In this document: positions 56,803 through 64,000 of the stretch, piece by piece
Layout: each line of letters starts with the position of its first letter
Numbering within the stretch: the first letter of the stretch is position 1
Assembly: GCF_027568395.1 (NCBI RefSeq)
Contig: NZ_JANKZL010000012.1
Location: 62,001-126,000, forward strand
Length of the DNA stretch: 64,000 nucleotides
Direction of reading: 5' to 3'
From: Aminobacter sp. HY435
GTDB lineage: Bacteria; Pseudomonadota; Alphaproteobacteria; Rhizobiales; Rhizobiaceae
Notes under the pieces: generated by a model
What the model was told of the DNA's origin: nothing
Databases searched by the model: none
The model's input: the letters and a program-made list of their open reading frames with translations, nothing else
Translations under genes and position numbers: made by a program

Positions 56803-59571
56803 TTATGAGCCCAGCATGTCCAGTCGAGGTCGAGAATCGATCCATTCCTTGTGCAGCAGGCCGATGAGCAACTCGCGCGGTTCGCGCGGCGCGTCCGTGC
56901 CGAGGACGGCATTGGCGGCATCGCGCGTCCGGCTGCCCAGCTTGCCGTCGACCTCACCAACGTCTTGGCCCGCCCGCTGGAGTGCCAGTTGCACTTCCTT
57001 GCCGACGCTAACCGCGTCGATCTTAGCGAGGGCCGCCTTGGCTTTCGGTGACACTTCCCTAGTGTCCTGCGAAGCGGACAATGCCAGAAGTCGCACGACC
57101 TCCCCGTCGTCAGCTTGCAGGGATGGATTGTCCTGAAGCAGTTCCGCGGCGAAGTAGGCGCCCCAGGCATCACCGCGTTCGGCACTTTCGCGATACCAAC
57201 TCAGCAGTGTGTCAGTGTTTGCGTTGCCGGTCTGGACGGCCATGAACCCGAGTAGCCGACCTGCATAAGGGTGGCCCTTGCCTCTTGCCTTTTCGAACAA
57301 CTCGGTAGCTCGGGCCAGATCCTTGTCTACGCCCGCGCCGTCTCGATACAGAACGCCAAGATTCACCATCCCATAGACGTCTTGCCGATTTGCGGACTCC
57401 TGGAAGAACTTGAGCGCCCGGCCGAAGTCCTTCTTCACATGGCGTCCCAGATAGTACTCGGTGCCCAGCAGGTTCATTGCATAAGTGTGCCCAGATTCGG
57501 CGGCGCGTTCTGCGAGCCCCATCCCACGCCCTACGTCTGCATCGGCCCCTGTTCCATTCACCAACGCCTTGCCGAGCGCATATTGCGAATAGGGATCGCC
57601 GCGCTTGGCGCCGGCTTCGAACAGCGGGATCGCCTTGGCCGGGTCGCGCTTCACCGCGGCGCCGAACTGGTAGAGCCGCCCCAGCAGATAGCTTGCCCGC
57701 ACATGGCCGGCGTCGCTGGCTTCGTTGAGTTCTTGCAGCGCGGCGTCGAACTCGCCGTCGGCATAGAGCGCGCGGGCATACTGGTATTTGAAACGGGCGA
57801 CATCAGGGTGCTGGTCGACGGCGGCCTTGCAGGCGGTGAGCGCCTTCGGCACGTCGATGTCGTTGGGCAGCTTGCCGTCGGCGACCGCCTGCACGTCGAG
57901 CGGCTCGGCGGCGAGCGTATCGCACTCGTTGACCGAGACGGCGACGTTGATGGTGATCGGCGCGGGTGTCCTGGTCTTGACCGCCGGCACCAGCACGACG
58001 GTGCGCACGGGTGCGACCGGCTCGGCCTTGGGTGCAGGCGCCGGGGTGGTTGTCGCGGTCGCGCCGGTCGAGGTCGCCGATTGCTGCGGCTTGAGCGCTT
58101 CGGCGATCGGCTTCAGTTCCGGCATGCCGCTGTCGGCAACGACTTTCAGCGAAGGCCGGATGCGCAGTTTGCCGATGTCCTCGGCCTTGATGAGGTCGCC
58201 TTCCGAGACCACCTGGTCGCCGACCGCGACCTGGGTCTGCGGGTCGCGGCTCTCGAGCTTCAGCCAGCCCTTGGGCGCGCTGGTCGAGCGGACGATCTCC
58301 TGCGGCATCGGCGAGAAACCGGTGCCGACGTCGGACGCCATGGCAACCAGGATCGGCTTCGGCGCCTGTTCGTCGACCTCGCCTTGCGCGATGGTCAACG
58401 AGGGCTTCACCGTCTTCGGGGCGGGGGCGCTGGCGTCGATGACGACCTTGACGATGCCGCTCGCGGTGCGGCCGCCCTCGGTCGTCACGGCGTAGCGAAT
58501 CTCCTCGTCCTTCATGTCGCCTGTCGGCTTCATCATCACCGCCGACACCTCGTCAGCGGCAATCTTGCTGTCGAGGTTGATCTGCCTGTCGCCGAGCCAC
58601 AGGGTGCCGGCATCGGGCAGCTTGGTGAAGCTGACGCTGAGCGGCGTGTCGCCGCTGGTGATCGGCGGCGAGATGCGCAGGGCAACCGCCTCCATCCTCG
58701 GCGGCACGCGCACCTCGCGCATGTCCTCGATGATCAGCAGGTTCTGGCGCGTGACGAAGAAGAAGGACGAGGTCAGGCTGGAAGCGTCCCATGGCGTCTG
58801 GCGGCCGTCGGTGCGCTTGATCACTTCTGCGCGGATGTCGCCGAGCAGCTTGCGGATCTCGACATTCGGCTTCAGCGCGTAGTCGGTGAAGGCGCCGGTG
58901 AACGGGCTCATGCCGTTGTTGCCGTCGAGCGCCACCTGGTCGGGGGCGGTCGAGTAGACGATCAGCGTGCCATCCTGCGGCGTGACCGAGGCGAGCCCTT
59001 TCTTGCCTTCGACCGCGAGCTTCTTCTGGCCGACGAAATAGGCATTGTTGGCGAAGGGATTATCGCGGCAGGCATCAAGGATGGCGATCTGCAGGGACGA
59101 CGTCTCGCGCATGTATTCGAGCAGGCTCGACATGCTGTAGGCCTCGACCTCAAGGTCGTAGGACGAGGCCATGCTGGCGTCGACCGGCAGCATGTAGTTG
59201 TTGCCGCCGACCTGCACTGCGTGCCCGCTGTAGTAGAACAGCGCCACATCGCCGTCGTTGAGCGTGCGCAGGAAGCCGAGGACGGTTTCCTCCAGGCCCT
59301 TCTTGTCGAGGTCGCGGCCGAGCGTGACCTCGAAATTGGCGCGCTCAAGCACCTCGCGGACGCGGTCGGCGTCATTGACGGCGTTCGGCAGGGTTGCGAG
59401 ATGCTCGTAGGTGGAGTTGCCAATAACCAGTGCGGCGCGGCGTCCGGTGACGCGCTCGGCGGCAAATGAGGCGGTGAGGAGAAGAAGCAACGCCAGGCCG
59501 CAAACCGCCAGCATGTTCGCCGTCCGAAACACGCGATACATACTATGGGGCAGGCAACGCTCGCACACCAC
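56803..59571 (-). CDS. Secreted caspase-fold (orthocaspase) protein with Sel1 repeats
   Basis: The 922-residue protein starts with a signal-like helix (about 20-38). The caspase-like domain (about 42-270) keeps the catalytic His (YYSGHAVQ, about 117) and Cys (LDACRDNP, about 168). A beta-rich middle, a Pro/Thr/Ala linker (about 505-545) and a C-terminal array of Sel1 repeats (LGRLYQFGAAVKRDPAKAI, LLGTEYYLGRHVKKDFGRAL, and more) follow. It ends in a peptidoglycan-binding-like piece. GTG 59571 follows GGGGAG; ATG codons at 59541 and 59514 are alternatives. Next to clpV and the kinase gene, it may sense or process a T6SS partner. Confidence 0.8.
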   Translation of the reverse strand: MVCERCLPHSMYRVFRTANMLAVCGLALLLLLTASFAAERVTGRRAALVIGNSTYEHLATLPNAVNDADRVREVLERANFEVTLGRDLDKKGLEETVLGFLRTLNDGDVALFYYSGHAVQVGGNNYMLPVDASMASSYDLEVEAYSMSSLLEYMRETSSLQIAILDACRDNPFANNAYFVGQKKLAVEGKKGLASVTPQDGTLIVYSTAPDQVALDGNNGMSPFTGAFTDYALKPNVEIRKLLGDIRAEVIKRTDGRQTPWDASSLTSSFFFVTRQNLLIIEDMREVRVPPRMEAVALRISPPITSGDTPLSVSFTKLPDAGTLWLGDRQINLDSKIAADEVSAVMMKPTGDMKDEEIRYAVTTEGGRTASGIVKVVIDASAPAPKTVKPSLTIAQGEVDEQAPKPILVAMASDVGTGFSPMPQEIVRSTSAPKGWLKLESRDPQTQVAVGDQVVSEGDLIKAEDIGKLRIRPSLKVVADSGMPELKPIAEALKPQQSATSTGATATTTPAPAPKAEPVAPVRTVVLVPAVKTRTPAPITINVAVSVNECDTLAAEPLDVQAVADGKLPNDIDVPKALTACKAAVDQHPDVARFKYQYARALYADGEFDAALQELNEASDAGHVRASYLLGRLYQFGAAVKRDPAKAIPLFEAGAKRGDPYSQYALGKALVNGTGADADVGRGMGLAERAAESGHTYAMNLLGTEYYLGRHVKKDFGRALKFFQESANRQDVYGMVNLGVLYRDGAGVDKDLARATELFEKARGKGHPYAGRLLGFMAVQTGNANTDTLLSWYRESAERGDAWGAYFAAELLQDNPSLQADDGEVVRLLALSASQDTREVSPKAKAALAKIDAVSVGKEVQLALQRAGQDVGEVDGKLGSRTRDAANAVLGTDAPREPRELLIGLLHKEWIDSRPRLDMLGS

Positions 59572-59794
59572 TTGGCTGCTCCCCTTGCGAGATCGCAGAC
59601 TTTACACGGCTATGCACGGCTTGCATTCTTACGTAACGTCAGCATCCTACTTGCCAATCCGGCTGTCAACGGCGAAGCTCGTTCCGACGGTGATCTAGCC
59701 CCGAAGGCCTAGCTGCCGCTTCGGGGTCTGGAGCCGCTGGCGAGGCGTGAGCGATGGACGTTGCCAACGCATGCACTGACGGGACGCGCCGGCC
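59572..59794. promoter_or_regulatory. Divergent caspase-like / kinase promoter region
   Basis: This 223-bp gap lies between divergent genes and should contain both promoters. A TTACACGGC...TGCACGGC direct-repeat-like pair occurs near 59602-59622, and the part around 59600-59650 is AT-richer. No promoter boxes are assigned. Confidence 0.35.
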
Positions 59795-61804
59795 ATGACG
59801 TCGGACGACAAGACCCGCATCGCACCCGACACCGGCGTCCGCCAGGGGACGCAGCTCAACGGCATCTACGAAATCGACGAGCACATTGCCACCGGCGGGA
59901 TGGGCGAGGTCTATCGCGGCCACAACATCCAGACCGGCGATCCGGTGGCCATCAAGGTGGTGCTGCGCGAGCTCGCCCGCGACCAGGGGATCCTGGCGCT
60001 GTTCCGCAAGGAAGCGTCGATCCTCAACCACCTGTCGCACGACGCCATCGTGCGCTACCACGTCTTCACCATCGACCCGACGATCGGCCGGCCGTACCTC
60101 GCCATGGAGTTCGTCGACGGCCAGTCGCTGGCCGAGCGCATGCGCCAGGGGGCACTCAACACGCGAGACGCCCGCAAGATGCTGGCGCGGGTGGCTTCGG
60201 GACTTGCGCTTGCGCATGAGGCGGGTGTCATCCATCGGGACCTGTCGCCCGACAACATCGTCCTGCCCGGCGGCAGTGTCGAAAAGACCAAGATCATCGA
60301 CTTCGGCATCGCGCGTTCGGCCAATGTCGGCGGCGGCACGCTGCTGGGCGGCAGTTTCGCCGGCAAGTACAGCTTCGTCTCACCGGAGCAGCTCGGCCTG
60401 TTCGGCGGCGAGGTGACCGAGCGTTCCGACATCTATTCGCTGGGCCTGGTGCTGGCGGCCGCGCTGCGCGGCAAGCAGCTCGACATGGGCGGCTCGCCCG
60501 TCGAGGTCATCGAGAAGCGGCGAACGGTGCCGGATCTGGCAGGTGTGGATCCCGAGCTGTTGCCGCTGCTGGAGGCGATGCTGCAGCCCGATCCAGCAGA
60601 CCGACCGCAAAGCGCCGACGAGATCGTCGAATGGCTCAGGCAAACCGGCGGCGGAACCAAGCCGGGTACGGTTGCGGTCGCTGCAGATCACGAACCGGTT
60701 GCTCGTGCGCCGGAGCCGAGCTGGCGCACATCCAGCGGGACGACGCCGGGAAAGCCACAACCGCCGCCGCCGGAGTCGCTGTTGCCGCGCGACGCACCCT
60801 GGCGCAACGCGCCCAAGCCGGCCAGGCCGGCGCCCGCGCCGCAGCCAAGTCCGGCGGCGTTCGCTGCTCCGCGTCGCGGCAGGACCGGGCTGATCGGCGG
60901 GCTTTTGCTGGTCGCCGCAGTTGTGGCGGGAGGCGCCTATCTTGCCGGCCTTCTGGATGGCTTGTGGCCTGGCGGCGCGGCGGTCCCACCTGGCACGACG
61001 GACACGCCGGTGCTCGAACAGACGGCGAATGGCAAGGTCAAGGGCGATGCGCCGGCACCGCAGCCGCAGGCAGAAAACAGGCCGACCGCCGCACCTGGCG
61101 ACAACAAGCTGCCGCCGCCGATAGAGCCCGAAACGGCCAGACCTTCCGCGCCCGTCAAGCAGGTCGCGGTTGAAACCAAACCTGTGCCTGCCAGCGCGGC
61201 AGCGTGGTTCAAGTCGTTTGACGGCGGTCCCTGCTTCTACGCCGCGGTGAAGGATCCCTCGGCGGTCAACCCCGCCGTCGACGGCTTTGCCACGTCAAAG
61301 GCGCCGATGGACAAGCTGGCGCGCGACTTTTCCAGTTCATTCGCCGGCAAGCTGGCGCTGACCCCTCACATCATCGAGCGGGACCAATGCCCGGTGGCGG
61401 ATTTCCTTGACGCCATGCGCCCCGACGTCAATGGGCTGACCCTGCAGCTGAACAAGAACCAGTTGAAGGTAGGGGACTCGCTTCAGGGCACGCTAACCGG
61501 GGCGGGTGGCCGCGACATCAACCTGCTGCTGATCGGCAAGGACGGCGTCGTCTACAACTTTGCCAACCTGCTGAAGCGTTCGGGTTCGAATGCGACGTTC
61601 AGCATGAAGCTCTTTCCGCTCAGCGACCAGGAAGCGATAGCGCCGGAACCTCATCTCATCGTGGCGCTGGCGAGCGACGGCGGACTGCGGTCAGCCGACA
61701 TCAAGGATCCAGAGCTGGCGATCGACCTGTTTCCCCGGATACGCACCGAGGCCGAGGCGCAGCGGGCGGCCGTCGCGCTTGGATATTTCCAGTTCGGGAA
61801 GTAG
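59795..61804 (+). CDS. ppkA: Transmembrane serine/threonine kinase, PpkA-like
   Basis: The 669-residue protein has a Hanks-type kinase domain (about 25-285). Gly loop ATGGMGEVYRG, VAIKVV Lys, HRDLSPDNIVL, DFGIARSA and SPEQ are intact. A Pro/Ala-rich segment, one membrane helix (about 366-388), a second linker and a periplasmic DUF4384-like domain (VKDPSAVNPAV...LLLIGKDGVVYNF) follow. PpkA phosphorylates the FHA protein and turns on the T6SS; PppA reverses this. The gene is divergent from the caspase-like gene. Two FHA candidates (28872 and 44610) are present, so the substrate is not fixed. Confidence 0.87.
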   Translation: MTSDDKTRIAPDTGVRQGTQLNGIYEIDEHIATGGMGEVYRGHNIQTGDPVAIKVVLRELARDQGILALFRKEASILNHLSHDAIVRYHVFTIDPTIGRPYLAMEFVDGQSLAERMRQGALNTRDARKMLARVASGLALAHEAGVIHRDLSPDNIVLPGGSVEKTKIIDFGIARSANVGGGTLLGGSFAGKYSFVSPEQLGLFGGEVTERSDIYSLGLVLAAALRGKQLDMGGSPVEVIEKRRTVPDLAGVDPELLPLLEAMLQPDPADRPQSADEIVEWLRQTGGGTKPGTVAVAADHEPVARAPEPSWRTSSGTTPGKPQPPPPESLLPRDAPWRNAPKPARPAPAPQPSPAAFAAPRRGRTGLIGGLLLVAAVVAGGAYLAGLLDGLWPGGAAVPPGTTDTPVLEQTANGKVKGDAPAPQPQAENRPTAAPGDNKLPPPIEPETARPSAPVKQVAVETKPVPASAAAWFKSFDGGPCFYAAVKDPSAVNPAVDGFATSKAPMDKLARDFSSSFAGKLALTPHIIERDQCPVADFLDAMRPDVNGLTLQLNKNQLKVGDSLQGTLTGAGGRDINLLLIGKDGVVYNFANLLKRSGSNATFSMKLFPLSDQEAIAPEPHLIVALASDGGLRSADIKDPELAIDLFPRIRTEAEAQRAAVALGYFQFGK

Positions 61805-61847
61805 CGTGCAGGGGCGGACGGCGGCCAGACCTCGGCTTCAGGTGAGC

Positions 61848-62933
61848 CTACAGGATCGAGTCCCTGGTCAGTTCCTTGACCGAGGAGCATCCGAGATGGC
61901 CCAGCGTCGTCCAGAACTCTCGCTTCAGAAGCTCGAGCGTCCGGCGCACGCCATATTCGCCGTCGGCGGCCAGGCCGAGCGCAATCAGGCGGCCCAGCGC
62001 GACGGCGTTGGCCCCGAGGGCTATTGCCGTGGCGATGTCGCTGCCGCGCCGAATGCCTGAATCGAAGATGATCGGAACATCGGCGCCGACGGCGTCGCGG
62101 ACGGCGGGCAGTACGTCGAGCGCCGCCGGCACGCGGTCGATGGTGCGGGCGCCATAGTTGGAAACGTAAAGGGCGGCCGCGCCCGCGTCGAGCGCTGCCT
62201 TGGCGTCGCGGACGCTGCCGATGCCCTTGACGATGCACGGCAACGGAGCCTTGGCGATCGCGCTCGCGGCCTGCTGCCAGTTCCATCGCGGTTGGGTGAA
62301 GTCGAGCAACTCCGTAAGGCCGGCCGGGTCGGATTTACCGGGACCGAAATTGGAGGGGCCGGTCTCGCCGCGCACCGTGAAGCGGTCCTCCATCATGCGT
62401 TCGCGCCATTGGCGGATCGGCGAATAGCTGACGCAGATGTATTTGTAGCCGGCGGCTTTGGCGCGCTCCATCATTTCGACAACCGCGCCCTCGTCACCGA
62501 CGAAGGTCATCTGGAACGTGGAGGCAACGGACGAAACCGCGGCGATCTCCTCGAGGGAATGCGCAGCCGCGACCGGCACCATCTGCTGGATGCCGACGGC
62601 TTCGGCGGCGCGTGCGATGGCGAGATGGCCCTCGGGATGGAACACTGCCTCACCCCCGCCAAAAGGCGCGACGAACGCCGGAAAGCTCAGGTCGAAACCC
62701 AGCACGCTGGTGCGCGTGTCGGGATTGCTGATGCCCGAAAACAGCGAGGTGGCGAAGCGACGCCTGTCGAAGGCGGCCGTGTTGTCGCGAAGCGTGACCT
62801 CGTCGCCGGTCCCGCACCACAAATAGTTCCAGTCGACCTCGGAGAGATGACGTTGGGCATCGTTGTGGATGCCGCGCAGCGTGGCGTATTTTTCTGAGGT
62901 CGCGTAGCGGTCGTCGATGCGGTTGTTGCTCAT
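61848..62933 (-). CDS. FMN-dependent alpha-hydroxy-acid-oxidase-like protein, non-canonical active site
   Basis: The 361-residue TIM-barrel flavoprotein resembles lactate/glycolate oxidases. NYLWCGTGDEVTLRDN (about 36-51), FVAPFGGGEAVFHPEG and the FMN-binding IFDSGIRRGSDIATAIALGA are clear, and Lys236 in CIVKGIGS is kept. The family motif SNHGGRQ is here SNYGART (about 258-264), so the catalytic His is Tyr260. The usual D(T)PxxGxRxxD segment reads SYSPIRQWRERMMEDRF. It may use a different substrate or chemistry. A RidA protein and a DadA-like oxidoreductase lie upstream on the same strand. Confidence 0.8.
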   Translation of the reverse strand: MSNNRIDDRYATSEKYATLRGIHNDAQRHLSEVDWNYLWCGTGDEVTLRDNTAAFDRRRFATSLFSGISNPDTRTSVLGFDLSFPAFVAPFGGGEAVFHPEGHLAIARAAEAVGIQQMVPVAAAHSLEEIAAVSSVASTFQMTFVGDEGAVVEMMERAKAAGYKYICVSYSPIRQWRERMMEDRFTVRGETGPSNFGPGKSDPAGLTELLDFTQPRWNWQQAASAIAKAPLPCIVKGIGSVRDAKAALDAGAAALYVSNYGARTIDRVPAALDVLPAVRDAVGADVPIIFDSGIRRGSDIATAIALGANAVALGRLIALGLAADGEYGVRRTLELLKREFWTTLGHLGCSSVKELTRDSIL

Positions 62934-63003
62934 GAGGGCCGGCCTTCCAACTGTCCTGCGATGGGTTGCTGCCGCTGCCGTCGTCCGACAACGGCAGGAT
63001 CGA

Positions 63004-63354
63004 TCACGCCTTGGCCGCGATGACCACGACTTCGATCAGCCGCTTGGGGTCGCCGAGGTCGGCGCCGCCGATGGTGGCGCGCGAGGGCAGGTCGTCGCCG
63101 TCGATCCACTCGAGCCACGCCTCGTTCATCTCTTCCTTGCGCGTCATGTCGCTGAGATAGATGCGCGCCGAGAGGATCCTGGTCTTGTCCGAGCCGAGTT
63201 CGGCGAGGAGGTCGTCGAGCTTGGCGCAGACCTGCTGCGTCTGTTCCTTCATCCCCAGCGAGATATCAGATGCCGCGTGGCCGCCGAGATAGAGCACGCC
63301 ATTGTGCTCGACCGCGCCGTGCATGATGCGGTGCTTGCGGTGACGTTTGATCAT
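63004..63354 (-). CDS. RidA/YjgF-family protein
   Basis: The 116-residue protein has the RidA pattern: GVLYLGGHAASD, EQTQQVCAKLDDLLAELGSDKTRI, YLSDM and PSRATIGGADLG with the conserved Arg in the active pocket. RidA proteins hydrolyse reactive enamines/imines from amino-acid-oxidising or dehydrating enzymes. Its place between a DadA-like oxidoreductase and the flavin oxidase suits clean-up of imino products. It starts 101 bp from the oxidoreductase stop and ends 70 bp before the oxidase start. Confidence 0.87.
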   Translation of the reverse strand: MIKRHRKHRIMHGAVEHNGVLYLGGHAASDISLGMKEQTQQVCAKLDDLLAELGSDKTRILSARIYLSDMTRKEEMNEAWLEWIDGDDLPSRATIGGADLGDPKRLIEVVVIAAKA

Positions 63355-63455
63355 GAAATCGTCCTTTCTGAATGAAGAAGCGCCGCGCCACCTTGGTCAC
63401 GGCGGCGCCAGACCGCTGACCAGAGCGGCTTGGCAGTTCGCCAGGAATGGCGTCC

Positions 63456-64000
63456 CTACGCGTTCGGCGCGTAGCTGGTGAGGGGTAGTTCGGTCGGCTT
63501 GCCGGTGACCAGATCGGCGAGGCACCTGCCGGCGAAGGGGCCGATCGTCAGGCCGGCGGCGCCCAGGCCGTTGCCGATGAGCAAGCCTTGCATATTCGGG
63601 GCGCGGCCAAGGATTGGCCTGTAATTGGGGCCAGCCGGACGGAAGCCGATACGGGTCTCGATATGGGTCGCGCTGGCGAGGCCCGGCGCGATGGCGAGAC
63701 CGGCGGCAAGCACTTCGAGCTCGCCCGCCGCCGTGACGCGGTAGTCGAAGCCGGAATTGTCCTCGCGCGTCGCGCCGATGACAACGCGGGAGTCGTCGAA
63801 GGCCAGCATGTAGTGGCTGCCCATCGGCAACAGCGACGGCCACTTGGCGGTGGCGACACCGGGCAAGCGCAGATGGACGATCTGGCCCTTCTGCGGAGCG
63901 ACCGGATGAACCATTCCCAGCGGGTTCAGGATCTGCGAGGCCCATGCGCCCGCGGTGACGACAATCTCGTCGGCTTCGATGCGCTTGCCGTTGCTGTCGT
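63456..64000 (-). CDS. DadA-like FAD oxidoreductase (D-amino-acid dehydrogenase type), C-terminal part
   Basis: About 181 residues of the C-terminus lie in the window; the gene runs off the right edge. IVVTAGAWASQIL, VAPQKGQIVHLRLPG, LAFDDSRVVIGATRED, IETRIGFRPAGPNYRPILGRAP and GNGLGAAGLTIGP form the usual DAO fold with the C-terminal FAD-binding stretch. Enzymes of this class oxidise D-amino acids or related amines to imino acids. The adjacent RidA gene supports imine production. Substrate cannot be named. Confidence 0.85.
   Translation of the reverse strand, partial: DSNGKRIEADEIVVTAGAWASQILNPLGMVHPVAPQKGQIVHLRLPGVATAKWPSLLPMGSHYMLAFDDSRVVIGATREDNSGFDYRVTAAGELEVLAAGLAIAPGLASATHIETRIGFRPAGPNYRPILGRAPNMQGLLIGNGLGAAGLTIGPFAGRCLADLVTGKPTELPLTSYAPNA

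Noticed and set aside
57271-59469. 732-residue plus-strand frame opposite the caspase-like gene
   Set aside because: Low-complexity Arg/Gly-rich translation and no start signal.

Overview
The window is GC-rich alphaproteobacterial DNA. It most resembles the Hyphomicrobiales, probably Phyllobacteriaceae such as Mesorhizobium or Aminobacter; that placement is inferred from gene content and protein style, not from a search. A complete repABC unit (929-4678) with two 16-bp parS-like palindromes and a countertranscript-RNA locus shows that the window comes from a repABC plasmid or chromid, or from an integrated copy of one.

Layout. (1) 1-6504: the 5' end of an acrylyl-CoA reductase-like gene, a small WGR protein, repA-repB-repC, a glycine-zipper lipoprotein and a tyrosine recombinase. 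(2) 6505-9191: a gene-poor, decayed-looking stretch, a frameshifted secreted amidohydrolase, and a GreA/GreB-like factor with its terminator. (3) 9444-18590: a quaternary-amine ABC transporter of the ProVWX/TMAO type with a TorR-TorS-TorT signalling system, but no TMAO reductase genes. (4) 18622-19894: a small membrane protein and a short-chain dehydrogenase. (5) 19976-61804: a very large type VI secretion (T6SS) locus. (6) 61848-64000: an FMN alpha-hydroxy-acid-oxidase-like protein, a RidA protein and the end of a DadA-like FAD oxidoreductase.

The T6SS region holds all 13 core components: tssA, tssB, tssC, hcp, tssE, tssF, tssG, clpV, vgrG, tssJ, tssK, tssL and tssM. It also carries the phospho-switch set (kinase PpkA-like, phosphatase PppA-like, FHA proteins, TagF) and a second, divergent TssM/TssL/FHA set (23623-29936) beside a periplasmic M23-plus-transglycosylase-like hydrolase. 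A cargo module is translationally coupled behind tssM and tagF: a DUF2169 adaptor, a ketosynthase-fold protein that appears to have lost its catalytic residues, a PAAR-like (DUF4150) protein with a Lys/Cys-rich tail, and a beta-propeller protein. A separate vgrG operon runs on the other strand. A caspase-fold/Sel1 protein and a Gly-rich lipoprotein sit between clpV and ppkA.

Most informative observations: the TorSTR-transporter pairing, the apparently dead ketosynthase in an effector operon, the candidate effector/immunity pair, the duplicated TssM/TssL/FHA set, an in-frame repeat-like insertion in clpV, and a flavin oxidase with Tyr where the family has its catalytic His. No rRNA, tRNA, CRISPR array or intact insertion sequence was seen.
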